Made by a program: the position numbers and the translations under genes
Source: Planomicrobium stackebrandtii
GTDB lineage: Bacteria > Bacillota > Bacilli > Bacillales_A > Planococcaceae
DNA length: 64,000 nt
Assembly: GCF_030814955.1 (NCBI RefSeq)
Contig: NZ_JAUSWB010000009.1
Coordinates: forward strand, 62,001-126,000
Direction: 5' to 3'
The notes under the pieces: generated by a model
Databases searched by the model: none
Seen by the model: the letters and a program-made list of their open reading frames with translations, nothing else
Told to the model about the DNA's origin: nothing
Shown: one piece after another, positions 1 to 8,336 of the stretch
How the letters are laid out: every line of letters starts with the position of its first letter
Numbering within the stretch: the first letter of the stretch is position 1

Positions 1-1
1 T

Positions 2-472
2 TTGTTGGCTGCCTGCAACGCAACACCAGAAGAGCAGATTGTAAAAGGAATTGAAAATGCGCAAGGCGCGTTTGAAGAAGAGCCGGAAAATACCAACGAA
101 ACAGTCGGACAAACCAATTTGTATGTTCCGAGTGGCTATAATATTGAAGAACCATCGGATGGCTCTGATAGCTTAATCACAAAAGGCAGCGATTCTTTTG
201 CTTTACTCATCAATCCTAACGAAGGAGCTGCCAGCACTTTTTTCTATGATCTTCAAAAAGAGGATTCCGAACAGCTTTGGGTAGTGGATGAAACGTTTCA
301 GCAAAACGGCCGTTTTGGATTTGCGACAGTAGAAGAGATTGCAGAAGACCAGTTGGAGCTCGTAGTCAGCGCCGGTGGTGTTAAATTGACGACTGTAACA
401 ACAGAAAACCAAATCCCACAAAATATGGACTGGATGATGAAAACGGTCCGTTCAATCGATAGCGATGAATAG
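2..472 (+). CDS. Putative lipoprotein, 5' end outside the window
   Basis: The reading frame is open at the left edge and enters with residues LLAACN, a typical lipobox: the cysteine would be lipidated, after a signal peptide that lies mostly upstream of base 1. About 150 residues of mature protein remain, acidic and without an obvious catalytic motif. A hydrophilic Glu/Asn-rich linker is followed by a compact region ending in 'MMKTVRSI'. The gene ends 12 bases before ytpP, so the two may be cotranscribed. I do not recognise the family. Extracytoplasmic anchoring is inferred from the lipobox alone. The start codon cannot be seen. Confidence 0.7.
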   Translation: MLAACNATPEEQIVKGIENAQGAFEEEPENTNETVGQTNLYVPSGYNIEEPSDGSDSLITKGSDSFALLINPNEGAASTFFYDLQKEDSEQLWVVDETFQQNGRFGFATVEEIAEDQLELVVSAGGVKLTTVTTENQIPQNMDWMMKTVRSIDSDE

Positions 473-484
473 GAGATTACTTTA

Positions 485-802
485 ATGAGAAACTTGCAAA
501 CAACTGAGGAATTTCATGAACTGACCAAAGAATCTGCCGCAATCTTTATGTTTACAGCCGGATGGTGTCCGGATTGCCGTGTCATTGATCCTGTCATGCC
601 TGAAGTCCAAAAAGCATTTCCAGATCATACTTTTGTATCGGTGGATCGCGACCAGTTTATTGATTTGTGCATTGAGCAGAATGTCTACGGCATTCCGAGC
701 TTTCTTGCTTATGCACATGGCCAGGAAACGGGACGTTTTGTCAGCAAGGATCGAAAGACACAAGCAGAGATCGAAGGATTTATTTCGAATTTGCCAAAAT
801 AA
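485..802 (+). CDS. ytpP: Thioredoxin-like protein YtpP
   Basis: A 105-residue thioredoxin-fold protein with an active-site motif WCPDC at residues 27-31, instead of the WCGPC of classical thioredoxin. A cis-proline region follows ('GIPSF', near residue 77). Size and motif match B. subtilis YtpP, and the neighbours ytpQ, ytpR and sftA are in the same order as there. It is probably a cytoplasmic thiol-disulfide oxidoreductase; its physiological substrate is not known to me. Translation starts at ATG 485 behind the purine-rich GGAGATT. A hairpin terminator follows directly, so ytpQ must be reached by readthrough or from its own promoter. Confidence 0.9.
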   Translation: MRNLQTTEEFHELTKESAAIFMFTAGWCPDCRVIDPVMPEVQKAFPDHTFVSVDRDQFIDLCIEQNVYGIPSFLAYAHGQETGRFVSKDRKTQAEIEGFISNLPK

Positions 803-807
803 CAATA

Positions 808-842
808 AAAACGGTTCGCCTAGACTAGGCCGAACCGTTTAT
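808..842 (+). terminator. Intrinsic terminator after ytpP
   Basis: AAACGGTTCG pairs with CGAACCGTTT around a small inner hairpin, followed by a short T-rich stretch. The T tract is weak, so readthrough into ytpQ is plausible. Confidence 0.65.
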
Positions 843-867
843 TTATGAAAGCGAGGCCAAAACAACG

Positions 868-1683
868 ATGAAATCTACTGAACTTTTTAATATACTTAGA
901 GAGCGGATGCCAAGCCGCCAATTGGAATGGCGCTATGACCGGGAAAACGACACAGCACATATCCGACATCAGGAAATCGGCAAAGGCATCAGCATCTCCT
1001 TGCCGCAAGTGATCAACCGATTCGAAGCGAATGGCGATGCAGCAATCCAGGAGATCGTCTATACAATCACGGAAACGTTCGATGCAATGGAACGGGAAGC
1101 AAAAGGTGAAATGAAATCAACCGAACAAATTTTCCCTGTCATTCGCTCAACTTCTTTTCCAATCGAATCCAACGAAGGCCACCGGTTCATTACCGCTGAC
1201 CATACCGCCGAAACACGCATCTATTTTGCTTTGGATGCTGGCACTACCTATCGCTTAATTGACGAAAATGTGTTAAATTCATTAAGTCTGTCAGAAGAGC
1301 AGATTAAGGAAATTGCGAAGTTTCAAGTGAAAAAATTGAAAACTGCTGTAAAAGAAGACCATGTTGCCGGCAATATTTTTTATTTTCTCAACGAAAATGA
1401 CGGCTATGACGCTTCACGAATTTTAAATGAATCTTTCCTGAAAGAAATGAAAGCAAAAATTACCGGAGATATGACCGTATCCGTGCCCCACCAGGACGTA
1501 TTGATCATTGGTGATATCCAAAATGAAACGGGATACGATGTGCTTGCACAAATGGCCATGCATTTCTTTACGAATGGCAAAGTGCCGATCACTTCCTTGT
1601 CGTTCATTTATGAAAATGACGAACTCGAGCCAATTTTCATCATGGCTAAAAATAGACCTAATGAGGAGAACGATAAAAAATGA
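868..1683 (+). CDS. ytpQ: DUF1444 family protein YtpQ
   Basis: A 271-residue soluble protein that matches the DUF1444/UPF0354 family of Bacillales (YtpQ in B. subtilis). No transmembrane segment or signal peptide is visible. The middle contains a 'TTYRLIDENVL' segment and the end 'DELEPIFIMAKNRPNEEN'. The function is unknown. Position between ytpP and ytpR, with a 4-base ATGA overlap into ytpR, shows that ytpQ and ytpR are translationally coupled. A GAGG lies about eleven bases upstream of ATG 868, a rather long spacing. Confidence 0.88.
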   Translation: MKSTELFNILRERMPSRQLEWRYDRENDTAHIRHQEIGKGISISLPQVINRFEANGDAAIQEIVYTITETFDAMEREAKGEMKSTEQIFPVIRSTSFPIESNEGHRFITADHTAETRIYFALDAGTTYRLIDENVLNSLSLSEEQIKEIAKFQVKKLKTAVKEDHVAGNIFYFLNENDGYDASRILNESFLKEMKAKITGDMTVSVPHQDVLIIGDIQNETGYDVLAQMAMHFFTNGKVPITSLSFIYENDELEPIFIMAKNRPNEENDKK

Positions 1684-2288
1684 ATGTATTCTATAATAAG
1701 CAGGGAATTGGCGATGTGCTGCTGGTTCAACTGCAAACAGAAACTCCTGAAAAAATCCATCCTGAGCAATCGGGAGACGTAACATTAATTAAAGATGAAA
1801 ACGGCACAATTGCCGGGTTCAATTTATTCAATGCTTCAAGCTACACAGAGCTTCCGGAAGGGGAGCAAGTTGAACTGTCAGAAGGGCTTGTGACTTCTTT
1901 GCAGAACGCTCTTGCGAAAAACGATATTGATATTACATTGGAAGTGGATTTCTCACCGAAATTTGTCGTGGGCTTTGTGGAAGCAAAAGAAAAGCATCCA
2001 AATGCCGATAAATTGAATGTCTGCCAGGTTTCTGTCGGCGGAGAGCAACTGCAGATTGTCTGTGGTGCGCCAAACGTCGAACAAGGGCAAAAAGTGGTTG
2101 TGGCAAAAGTAGGAGCTGTTATGCCTTCAGGAATGGTCATACGTGATGCGGAACTTCGGGGAGTGGCATCGTCCGGTATGATCTGTTCAGCAAAAGAATT
2201 GGCTTTGCCGGATGCACCTCAGGAAAAAGGCATTTTTGTGCTGCCTGAAGATGCAGAAATCGGTTCAGCTTTCCAAGTAAAGGCGTGA
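1680..2288 (+). CDS. ytpR: YtpR-like protein with tRNA-binding (EMAP/OB) domain
   Basis: 202 residues. The N-terminal half is a Bacillus-type DUF4479 region. The C-terminal half, from about residue 92, is a tRNA-binding OB domain like that in the phenylalanyl-tRNA synthetase beta chain N-terminus and in EMAP-II. Recognisable segments are 'KHPNADKLNVCQV', 'IVCGAPNV' and 'LRGVASSGMICSAKEL'. It is a stand-alone protein with no synthetase core. It probably binds structured RNA; a precise role is not established. It overlaps the ytpQ stop by four bases and lies six bases before sftA. Confidence 0.9.
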   Translation: MNVFYNKQGIGDVLLVQLQTETPEKIHPEQSGDVTLIKDENGTIAGFNLFNASSYTELPEGEQVELSEGLVTSLQNALAKNDIDITLEVDFSPKFVVGFVEAKEKHPNADKLNVCQVSVGGEQLQIVCGAPNVEQGQKVVVAKVGAVMPSGMVIRDAELRGVASSGMICSAKELALPDAPQEKGIFVLPEDAEIGSAFQVKA

Positions 2289-2294
2289 CGCGAA

Positions 2295-4859
2295 ATGAGC
2301 TGGATTAAAAACGTATGGAACCGCATGTTCACAGATGATGCTGACGAAGTCGAAGAAGAGGCCATCTATGAAACGCCACCCCCGGCAGCAAAAAAAGAAA
2401 AAGCGCCTTTTCGCTTTCCGGTAATTCCGGATGAAGAAAAAGACGATTTTATCCATGATGTAAAACGCGCAGAAATCCGTCCTAAGATGCCGATTTTTGA
2501 TGAGCGGGAAAGAGAGATTCTTCGGAAAGAGTCTGAACTTCCTGCTGGAAAACCGATTATGGGGCCAAAAGAGGCACCCGTACGCCCTTCGGCAGCAGCT
2601 GCAAAACGTAAAGCTGCAGAACTGCCTGTCAATACGGCACGCCGTTTCGAACCAAGCCGTTCCGTGTCATCGGTTTATGGCTATAACACGGCACGCCCTG
2701 CACCAACCCAAAAAATGACCGAAGAAAGAGAAAGTAAATACAACCGTGAACTGCATGATGAAGCGATCCAAGAAAGAGCAAGAGCTGGCTGGCATAAACC
2801 AAGACCTGTAATTGAACACGAGTTCGCACCAATTTTTGATAAAGAGCCAGCAGTACAGCAGCCTGTTCATGAAACAACACAAGATATGCCGGAAATTGAA
2901 GAACCTCCTTCAGTTGAAACGCCTGAAGTGAAAAAGGCTGAAACTCCGGAAATTGAAACGGAAAAAAATACAACCGAAACAAGCCAGGTACATATAGAAT
3001 CTTCAGCAATGGAAATTGCAGACAACAAAGAATGGGCTTCTGTAAATGAAACAGAGCCGGAACCGGAATCAGAACTAGATTCAGATCCGGAACTGCAGCA
3101 AGAACCAGAATGGGAGACTGACCTGGCGTTTGAGGAAGAAAAGGAACCGGAAACAGAGCGTGAGCTGCAAAACGACACAAATCCGGAAATCCCGTCATCT
3201 ACTGCATGGAAAGTGGATACAAAAACAAAATCACAATATGAGCCGAAGCGTGAAAAAACCGTGCCGTTCAATGTTTTGATGCTCAAGTCAGACAAGGAAC
3301 TATTGAAAAACAAAGCTAAATCACAGCCAGTTGCCGCACCAATTCGTGAAGTGGCCGAAGTTCCGGCTGAAAGTGCGGAAAAAAAAACGGCAGATTCAGC
3401 TGAACAGCCACCAATTTCGCTGAATTTGGTGGCTAGTGGCGAGTCCAAAGCCTACGAATTGCCGCAGTTGGAATATTTGATGGCACCCGAAAACGATCGG
3501 AAAGACGAAGAGTGGATGGAAGAACAGGGAGTCCGACTGATCGAAGCTTTGTCTTATTTCCAGATCAAAGCCGAAATTCTCAGTACGGTCCAAGGGCCTG
3601 CCGTTACACAATTTGAGTTAAAGGTTGCCCAAGGCATCAAAGTCAGCAAAATCCGCAATTTGGCGGATGATTTGAAATTGGCTTTGGCTGCTCGGGATAT
3701 TCGGATTCAAGCCCCGATTCCCGGCAAAAGCTCCATAGGCATTGAAATTCCAAATCGCACGAGCCGTGCTGTGAGAATTTCAGAAATAATCAACAGTCCT
3801 GTATTCCAGGATTCAGATTCTCCATTAGAAGCAGCACTTGGACTGGATTTGACAGGCAAACCGGTGACATTGGATTTGCGAAAAATGCCGCACGGCTTAA
3901 TCGCAGGAGCTACGGGCTCTGGAAAATCTGTCTGCATCAATTCATTATTGGTCAGCCTGCTGTACAAATCATCACCGAGAGATCTAAAATTGCTGCTGAT
4001 CGATCCAAAAATGGTTGAGCTGGCGCCATATAATCACATACCACATCTTGTCAGCCCGGTCATCACAGATGTCAAAGCGGCAACTGCATCGCTGAAGTGG
4101 GCCGTTGAAGAAATGGAGCGCCGCTACCAATTATTCGCCCATAGCGGTGTCCGCGATATCAGCCGGTATAATAAGCTGGTAAAAGACAAAGGGGATTTTG
4201 CGCAGCATCTTCCGTATATTTTGATTGTTATAGATGAGTTGGCGGACTTGATGATGATGTCACCTTCCGATGTTGAAGACTCAATTTGCCGCATTGCACA
4301 AAAAGCCCGTGCTTGCGGAATCCATCTGGTAATTGCGACGCAGCGTCCGTCTGTTGATGTCATTACGGGATTGATTAAATCCAATATTCCAACGCGCATT
4401 GCGTTTTCCGTTTCATCACAAGTGGACAGCCGAACTATCCTTGATTCTCAAGGAGCGGAGCGCCTTCTCGGAAGAGGGGACATGCTGTATCTTGGCAACG
4501 GGATGTCAGCACCTAGCCGATTGCAGGGCACATTTGTAACCGATGATGAAATTGAAAAAGTCATTGAGCATGTGAGGCAGCAAGGGGAGCCTGAATACTT
4601 TTTTAAAGAAGAGGAATTGATCAAGCGAAGCGAATCTCCGGGTGAACAGGATGACTTGTTTGAAGAGGCATGCCGTTTTATTATGGTACAGGGCAGCGCA
4701 TCGACTTCTCTCCTGCAACGGAAGTTCCATATCGGCTATAATCGTGCAGCCCGATTGATGGATCTAATTGAGCAGCATGGTTTTATTTCCGAGCAGAACG
4801 GCAGCAAAGCCCGTTCGGTATTGATCACAGAAACCGATATTGAAGAAGTGTTTCATTAA
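2295..4859 (+). CDS. sftA: DNA translocase SftA (FtsK/SpoIIIE family)
   Basis: 854 residues, soluble type: no N-terminal membrane segments, unlike SpoIIIE. In B. subtilis, SftA works at the septum to clear DNA before division closes. The N-terminal ~375 residues are a long low-complexity linker very rich in Glu, Pro and Thr. The motor follows: beta domain, Walker A 'GATGSGKS' near residue 538, Walker B 'IVIDELADLMM' near 640, 'ATQRPSVDVITG', and a C-terminal winged-helix gamma domain (about 785-850) that would read polar DNA motifs. Start ATG 2295 follows ytpR by six bases, with the Shine-Dalgarno inside the end of ytpR. Function follows from the family. Confidence 0.93.
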   Translation: MSWIKNVWNRMFTDDADEVEEEAIYETPPPAAKKEKAPFRFPVIPDEEKDDFIHDVKRAEIRPKMPIFDEREREILRKESELPAGKPIMGPKEAPVRPSAAAAKRKAAELPVNTARRFEPSRSVSSVYGYNTARPAPTQKMTEERESKYNRELHDEAIQERARAGWHKPRPVIEHEFAPIFDKEPAVQQPVHETTQDMPEIEEPPSVETPEVKKAETPEIETEKNTTETSQVHIESSAMEIADNKEWASVNETEPEPESELDSDPELQQEPEWETDLAFEEEKEPETERELQNDTNPEIPSSTAWKVDTKTKSQYEPKREKTVPFNVLMLKSDKELLKNKAKSQPVAAPIREVAEVPAESAEKKTADSAEQPPISLNLVASGESKAYELPQLEYLMAPENDRKDEEWMEEQGVRLIEALSYFQIKAEILSTVQGPAVTQFELKVAQGIKVSKIRNLADDLKLALAARDIRIQAPIPGKSSIGIEIPNRTSRAVRISEIINSPVFQDSDSPLEAALGLDLTGKPVTLDLRKMPHGLIAGATGSGKSVCINSLLVSLLYKSSPRDLKLLLIDPKMVELAPYNHIPHLVSPVITDVKAATASLKWAVEEMERRYQLFAHSGVRDISRYNKLVKDKGDFAQHLPYILIVIDELADLMMMSPSDVEDSICRIAQKARACGIHLVIATQRPSVDVITGLIKSNIPTRIAFSVSSQVDSRTILDSQGAERLLGRGDMLYLGNGMSAPSRLQGTFVTDDEIEKVIEHVRQQGEPEYFFKEEELIKRSESPGEQDDLFEEACRFIMVQGSASTSLLQRKFHIGYNRAARLMDLIEQHGFISEQNGSKARSVLITETDIEEVFH

Positions 4860-4901
4860 GATTTCGGATAGATCGATTGAATATAAAGAATACTGGCTCA
4901 T

Positions 4902-4930
4902 TTCAACCAGTAGTAAATATATGATATAAT
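4902..4930 (+). promoter_or_regulatory. Candidate sigma-A promoter for murC
   Basis: Perfect -10 TATAAT at 4925-4930 with a weak -35 (TTCAAC) 17 bases upstream. It lies about 90 bases before murC. The leader between contains an imperfect CTACA/TGTAG hairpin near 4958-4985. Confidence 0.55.
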
Positions 4931-5016
4931 ATTACATTATGTTTATCTTCATCAGCTACAGATCTCGCCTGGCGATTTGTGTAGACTAATTTTCAGCTCC
5001 CACAGGAGGTTCATTT

Positions 5017-6330
5017 ATGACAGTTTTACATTTTACCGGAATTAAAGGTTCTGGTATGAGTCCACTTGCGCAAATCATGCATGATATGGGCAAACACGTT
5101 CAAGGTTCAGATATCGGACAGCATTTTTTCACTGAAGACCGGCTTCGGGACAGAGGCATAACTATCTTGCCGTTTGACGCCAACAATATCAAAACAGATA
5201 TGACCATTGTTGCAGGAAATGCATTTGGCGATGATCATCCTGAATTGGTCAAAGCGCGTGAATTAGGTGCGACCATTATTCGTTACCACCAGTTTTTAGG
5301 TGATTTGATGAAGCAATATGTTTCGGTCGCCATTACGGGAGCGCATGGCAAAACTTCTACTACGGGCTTAATGGCTCATGTACTGGAAGGATACAAGCCC
5401 GTGTCTTATTTAATCGGTGACGGAACCGGCGTCGGCCAGGCAGATTCTCATTTCTTCGTGGCAGAAGCCTGTGAATACCGCCGCCACTTTCTTGCCTACC
5501 ATCCAGATTACGCTATTATGACTAATATCGATTATGATCATCCGGATTATTTCACAGGAATCGATGACGTTTTTAAGGCGTTTGAAGAAATGGCTCAGCA
5601 AGTGAAAAAATGCATCATTGCTTGCGGAGATGATGAACACCTTCAGCAAATTCAAGCGCCAATTCCTGTTGTTTATTACGGATTTGGTGAAGAAAACGAT
5701 TTCCAGGCGAGAAATGTAGTGAAGACGACAGCCGGAACGACTTTCGATGTAGTCATCCGCAATGAGTTTTTTCATACGTTCACGATTCCGATGTTTGGCG
5801 ATCATGCCACTCTGAATGCTTTGGCTGTAATTTCATTGTGTCATTACGAAAACATTCCAGCGGATATTATCCAGCAGCAGTTCGAAGACTTTGAAGGCGT
5901 TAAGCGGCGCTTTACCCAAACATCGATCGGTGACCGCATTTTAATTGATGACTATGCACACCACCCGACAGAAATCCGTGCAACTCTTCAATCTGCTCGC
6001 CAGAAATATCCGGAGCGGGAACTTATTGCGATTTTCCAACCGCATACGTTCACGCGTACACAGACATTTTTGCAGGAATTCGCGGATTGCCTTACTGAAG
6101 CGGATCATGTATACTTGTGCGACATTTTCGGCTCTGCCCGTGAGAAAGCCGGAACCTTAAAAATACAGGACTTGGCAGAGAAAATTGATGGCAGCCGGTT
6201 GTTGGTATTGGACGAAGTAGGATCTTTGAGACAGCATGGCAATGCCGTGTATCTGTTTATGGGCGCAGGAGATGTCACCAAATTCCAGGAAGCATTCGAA
6301 AATGAATTAAATGCAGGAGAAACAGTTTAA
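5017..6330 (+). CDS. murC: UDP-N-acetylmuramate--L-alanine ligase MurC
   Basis: Cytoplasmic peptidoglycan precursor enzyme that joins L-alanine to UDP-MurNAc using ATP. 437 residues, the normal length. The Rossmann-like N-terminus is '[15 protein letters not shown]', the ATP-binding P-loop '[11 protein letters not shown]' is near residues 107-117, the central Mur ligase segment is '[10 protein letters not shown]', and the C-terminal domain has '[10 protein letters not shown]'. A strong Shine-Dalgarno AGGAGG precedes ATG 5017. It is single in its transcription unit: its own promoter upstream and a terminator whose stem includes the stop codon. Confidence 0.97.
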   Translation: MTVLHFTGIKGSGMSPLAQIMHDMGKHVQGSDIGQHFFTEDRLRDRGITILPFDANNIKTDMTIVAGNAFGDDHPELVKARELGATIIRYHQFLGDLMKQYVSVAITGAHGKTSTTGLMAHVLEGYKPVSYLIGDGTGVGQADSHFFVAEACEYRRHFLAYHPDYAIMTNIDYDHPDYFTGIDDVFKAFEEMAQQVKKCIIACGDDEHLQQIQAPIPVVYYGFGEENDFQARNVVKTTAGTTFDVVIRNEFFHTFTIPMFGDHATLNALAVISLCHYENIPADIIQQQFEDFEGVKRRFTQTSIGDRILIDDYAHHPTEIRATLQSARQKYPERELIAIFQPHTFTRTQTFLQEFADCLTEADHVYLCDIFGSAREKAGTLKIQDLAEKIDGSRLLVLDEVGSLRQHGNAVYLFMGAGDVTKFQEAFENELNAGETV

Positions 6331-6354
6331 CTTTCGGGTTAAACTGTTTTTTTA
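6320..6354 (+). terminator. Intrinsic terminator of murC
   Basis: AAACAGTTTAA pairs with TTAAACTGTTT around a short loop, followed by a T7 run. The murC stop codon lies inside the 5' arm. Confidence 0.9.
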
Positions 6355-6398
6355 TGCAGGAATTTAATTGTTTTTGTTGAATAATATATAGAGACCGT

Positions 6399-6424
6399 GT
6401 TTAATCCAAACTCATCAAGGGTAG
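6399..6424 (+). promoter_or_regulatory. Sigma-B-type promoter of the ytxGHJ operon
   Basis: GTTTAA (6399-6404), 14-base spacer, GGGTAG (6419-6424). This closely matches the general stress sigma-B consensus GTTTAA-N12/15-GGGTAT. It lies about 40 bases before ytxG. The B. subtilis ytxGHJ operon (csb40) is a known sigma-B target, which supports the call. Confidence 0.72.
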
Positions 6425-6464
6425 AAAAAGGATATAACATAATTCGCTAAAAGGAGGAAACAGG

Positions 6465-6956
6465 ATGGATTGGCAAATCTTGCTTTACATTGCCGCGATC
6501 GTAGCCGCTATTGGATTCTTAGTTCTATGCGTAGCGTTGGCAATCACATTAAATTCGTTGAAAAACACATTGAAAGAAGTTTCAGGCACCGTAGCTGGTC
6601 TTGAAAATCAGTTGCAGGGGGTAACGTTGGAAACGACGAATCTTTTGCATAAAACAAATGAACTTGCTGAAGACATTCAAGTAAAGTCAGAAAAGTTGAA
6701 TGGTGTCGTAGACGCAGTGAAAGGCGTCGGCAACTCTGTTACTGATCTGAACTCTACAGTTCGCAGCATCACTTCAAAAGTCGGTGTCCAGGTCGAACAG
6801 AATGAAGACAAGATTGCTCAAGTAGTACAATGGGGCAACGTAGTCATGGGTATCCGTGACAAATGGAACGAACGCAAAATTTATGAAACTCGTGCAAATG
6901 CAGCATATGCACCAGTACCAGAGCAAAAGAAATTACCGCATAACGAACAATATTAA
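6465..6956 (+). CDS. ytxG: DUF948 membrane-anchored protein YtxG
   Basis: 163 residues with one N-terminal transmembrane helix (about 5-30) followed by a helical, coiled-coil-like region typical of DUF948. B. subtilis YtxG is a general stress protein of unknown mechanism. Start ATG 6465 follows a strong AAAGGAGG. It is the first gene of a three-gene set with ytxH and ytxJ, and a sigma-B-like promoter sits just upstream, so stress induction is expected. Confidence 0.88.
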   Translation: MDWQILLYIAAIVAAIGFLVLCVALAITLNSLKNTLKEVSGTVAGLENQLQGVTLETTNLLHKTNELAEDIQVKSEKLNGVVDAVKGVGNSVTDLNSTVRSITSKVGVQVEQNEDKIAQVVQWGNVVMGIRDKWNERKIYETRANAAYAPVPEQKKLPHNEQY

Positions 6957-6995
6957 GATCAGTTTTACTACTAAAATTAAACGGAGGTAATATTA

Positions 6996-7820
6996 ATGAG
7001 CAAAAACAAAGATTATTACAATCAATCCAACTTCAACGATTCACAGTATAACAAGGATTACTATTCGCAAGGCGGCCAGAACAGCGGCCAGAATTATCAG
7101 CAGAGCGATTATGTACCACAGTCATACGGAGCTTCTAACCGCTACGACGATCTTTACGATTACGAAGAATCAGGTGGAGGCTCAAGTTTCCTAGTTGGAA
7201 TTTTAGTAGGCGGGATTGTTGGAGCTGCCGCTGCATTATTCCTGGCACCTAAATCCGGCAAAGAATTCCAGGCTGATTTAAAGACGCAAGCTACTACGCT
7301 GAAAGAAAAAGCGTCTCAGCAGTCGGATTCGTCTAATGATGATTCAGCTGGCTTTGCGCAGCAATTAAAAGACCAGTCCACTAAAGTGGTTGATAAAGTG
7401 AAAAACCTGAAAGGCGGAAACTCGCCTATGGACGATGGCACTGCTTCTTCAGAAGGAGAAGAGTCAATCGACATCCATTCAACTGTTCAAAACACTCCGA
7501 ACAAATCAGACAATAAAGGTTCTGACGCATTCACTTCTACTGCCAATGCCTTAAAAGAAGCGGTTGAAGAAGTTAAGGAAGAAAAGAAATCAGATTCAAC
7601 TTCATCAACAGCTGGCAGCACAGGCAGCAGCACGAACAGCAACACAGCAAATTCAAGCAAAGGTCCAAATACGACCAGCAGCAACAACAACAGCAATAAG
7701 TCGTCAAATTCAAGCAACAACAGCAACAACAGCAATAACAGCAACAACAGCAACAAATCATCATCAAATGCATCAAGCAACAGCTCGTCTACTAGCAACA
7801 ACTTCAACAAAAAGAATTAA
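6996..7820 (+). CDS. ytxH: YtxH-like general stress protein with Ser/Asn-rich tail
   Basis: 274 residues, clearly longer than the roughly 150 of B. subtilis YtxH. The N-terminus is rich in Tyr, Gln and Asn. A Gly/Ala-rich membrane helix ('GILVGGIVGAAAALFLAP', about 68-85) is followed by 'KSGKEF' and a charged helical segment, the YtxH signature. The last ~70 residues are almost only Ser, Asn and Thr, encoded by CAACAG/AACAGC-type trinucleotide repeats, and probably disordered. Shine-Dalgarno CGGAGGT precedes ATG 6996. Second gene of the stress operon. Confidence 0.85.
   Translation: MSKNKDYYNQSNFNDSQYNKDYYSQGGQNSGQNYQQSDYVPQSYGASNRYDDLYDYEESGGGSSFLVGILVGGIVGAAAALFLAPKSGKEFQADLKTQATTLKEKASQQSDSSNDDSAGFAQQLKDQSTKVVDKVKNLKGGNSPMDDGTASSEGEESIDIHSTVQNTPNKSDNKGSDAFTSTANALKEAVEEVKEEKKSDSTSSTAGSTGSSTNSNTANSSKGPNTTSSNNNSNKSSNSSNNSNNSNNSNNSNKSSSNASSNSSSTSNNFNKKN
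7605..7805 (+). repeat. Trinucleotide (CAA/CAG/AAC-type) low-complexity coding repeat in ytxH
   Basis: About 200 bases of imperfect AAC/AGC/AAT codon runs encode the Ser/Asn tail. Such tracts can change length by slippage in whole codons. Confidence 0.8.
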
Positions 7821-7836
7821 TCTGGGAGCGGTTTAG

Positions 7837-8166
7837 ATGAAAAACTTAGTGCAAGTGAACAGTCTGGACAGTTTAAAACAGGCAGTGGGGCATAATCAGC
7901 ATTATTGGCTGTTTAAGCATAGCAGTACATGTCCGGTATCAGCTGAAGCGTGGAATGAGTTTAACGAATATTGCTCGTTGCATCCCAACCAAATCTTTTT
8001 GTATCTAGTGGTACAGGAAGATCGCGAATTCTCTCAAGCAATTGAAGAGATAACGGGTATTAAGCATGAATCGCCCCAATTGTTCCATTTTACGAGTCAA
8101 AAAGTAGACTGGCACGCTTCCCATAACAAGATTAAAAGACAATCTATGCAGGAATTTATTGCCTGA
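7837..8166 (+). CDS. ytxJ: Monothiol bacilliredoxin BrxC (YtxJ)
   Basis: 109 residues with a thioredoxin-like fold and the monothiol motif TCP at residues 31-33 ('KHSSTCPVS'). This is the hallmark of YtxJ/BrxC, which removes bacillithiol from S-bacillithiolated proteins or forms a mixed disulfide with bacillithiol. Only Cys32 is present at the active site. It is the last gene of the ytxGHJ set, with start ATG 7837 behind GGGAG and a strong terminator after the stop. A bacillithiol-producing host is implied. Confidence 0.88.
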   Translation: MKNLVQVNSLDSLKQAVGHNQHYWLFKHSSTCPVSAEAWNEFNEYCSLHPNQIFLYLVVQEDREFSQAIEEITGIKHESPQLFHFTSQKVDWHASHNKIKRQSMQEFIA

Positions 8167-8168
8167 GA

Positions 8169-8201
8169 AAAAGCCGAAGCCTTGGTGCTTCGGCTTTTTT
8201 T
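8169..8201 (+). terminator. Intrinsic terminator of ytxGHJ
   Basis: AAAGCCGAAGC pairs with GCTTCGGCTTT, followed by a T run. Confidence 0.93.
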
Positions 8202-8214
8202 GTTTAAAAAACAC

Positions 8215-8236
8215 TTTAGCGCGTTGAAGCGCTAAA
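8215..8236. repeat. Perfect inverted repeat upstream of the aroA promoter
   Basis: TTTAGCGC and GCGCTAAA flank a 6-base spacer. It sits ten bases before the likely aroA -35 region, so it could be an operator or a second, backup hairpin after ytxJ. Confidence 0.6.
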
Positions 8237-8245
8237 ATATTTTCC

Positions 8246-8274
8246 GTGACTTTCCCGAATTGTTTGCTTATAAT
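8246..8274 (+). promoter_or_regulatory. Candidate sigma-A promoter of aroA
   Basis: -10 TATAAT at 8269-8274 preceded by a TG-containing stretch, with a weak -35 GTGACT 17 bases upstream. Confidence 0.6.
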
Positions 8275-8336
8275 AGTCCTATCATGATAATATGAGTCAC
8301 CTGCAAAAGGTAATTCGCGAAAGGGGAAGTTATAGA

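Noticed and set aside
2867-3448. Long minus-strand Ser-rich frame inside sftA
   Set aside because: Complement of the acidic SftA linker. It has no start signals.
7487-7810. Minus-strand Leu/Asp-rich frame opposite ytxH
   Set aside because: It is the complement of the Ser/Asn trinucleotide repeat, with no ribosome site.
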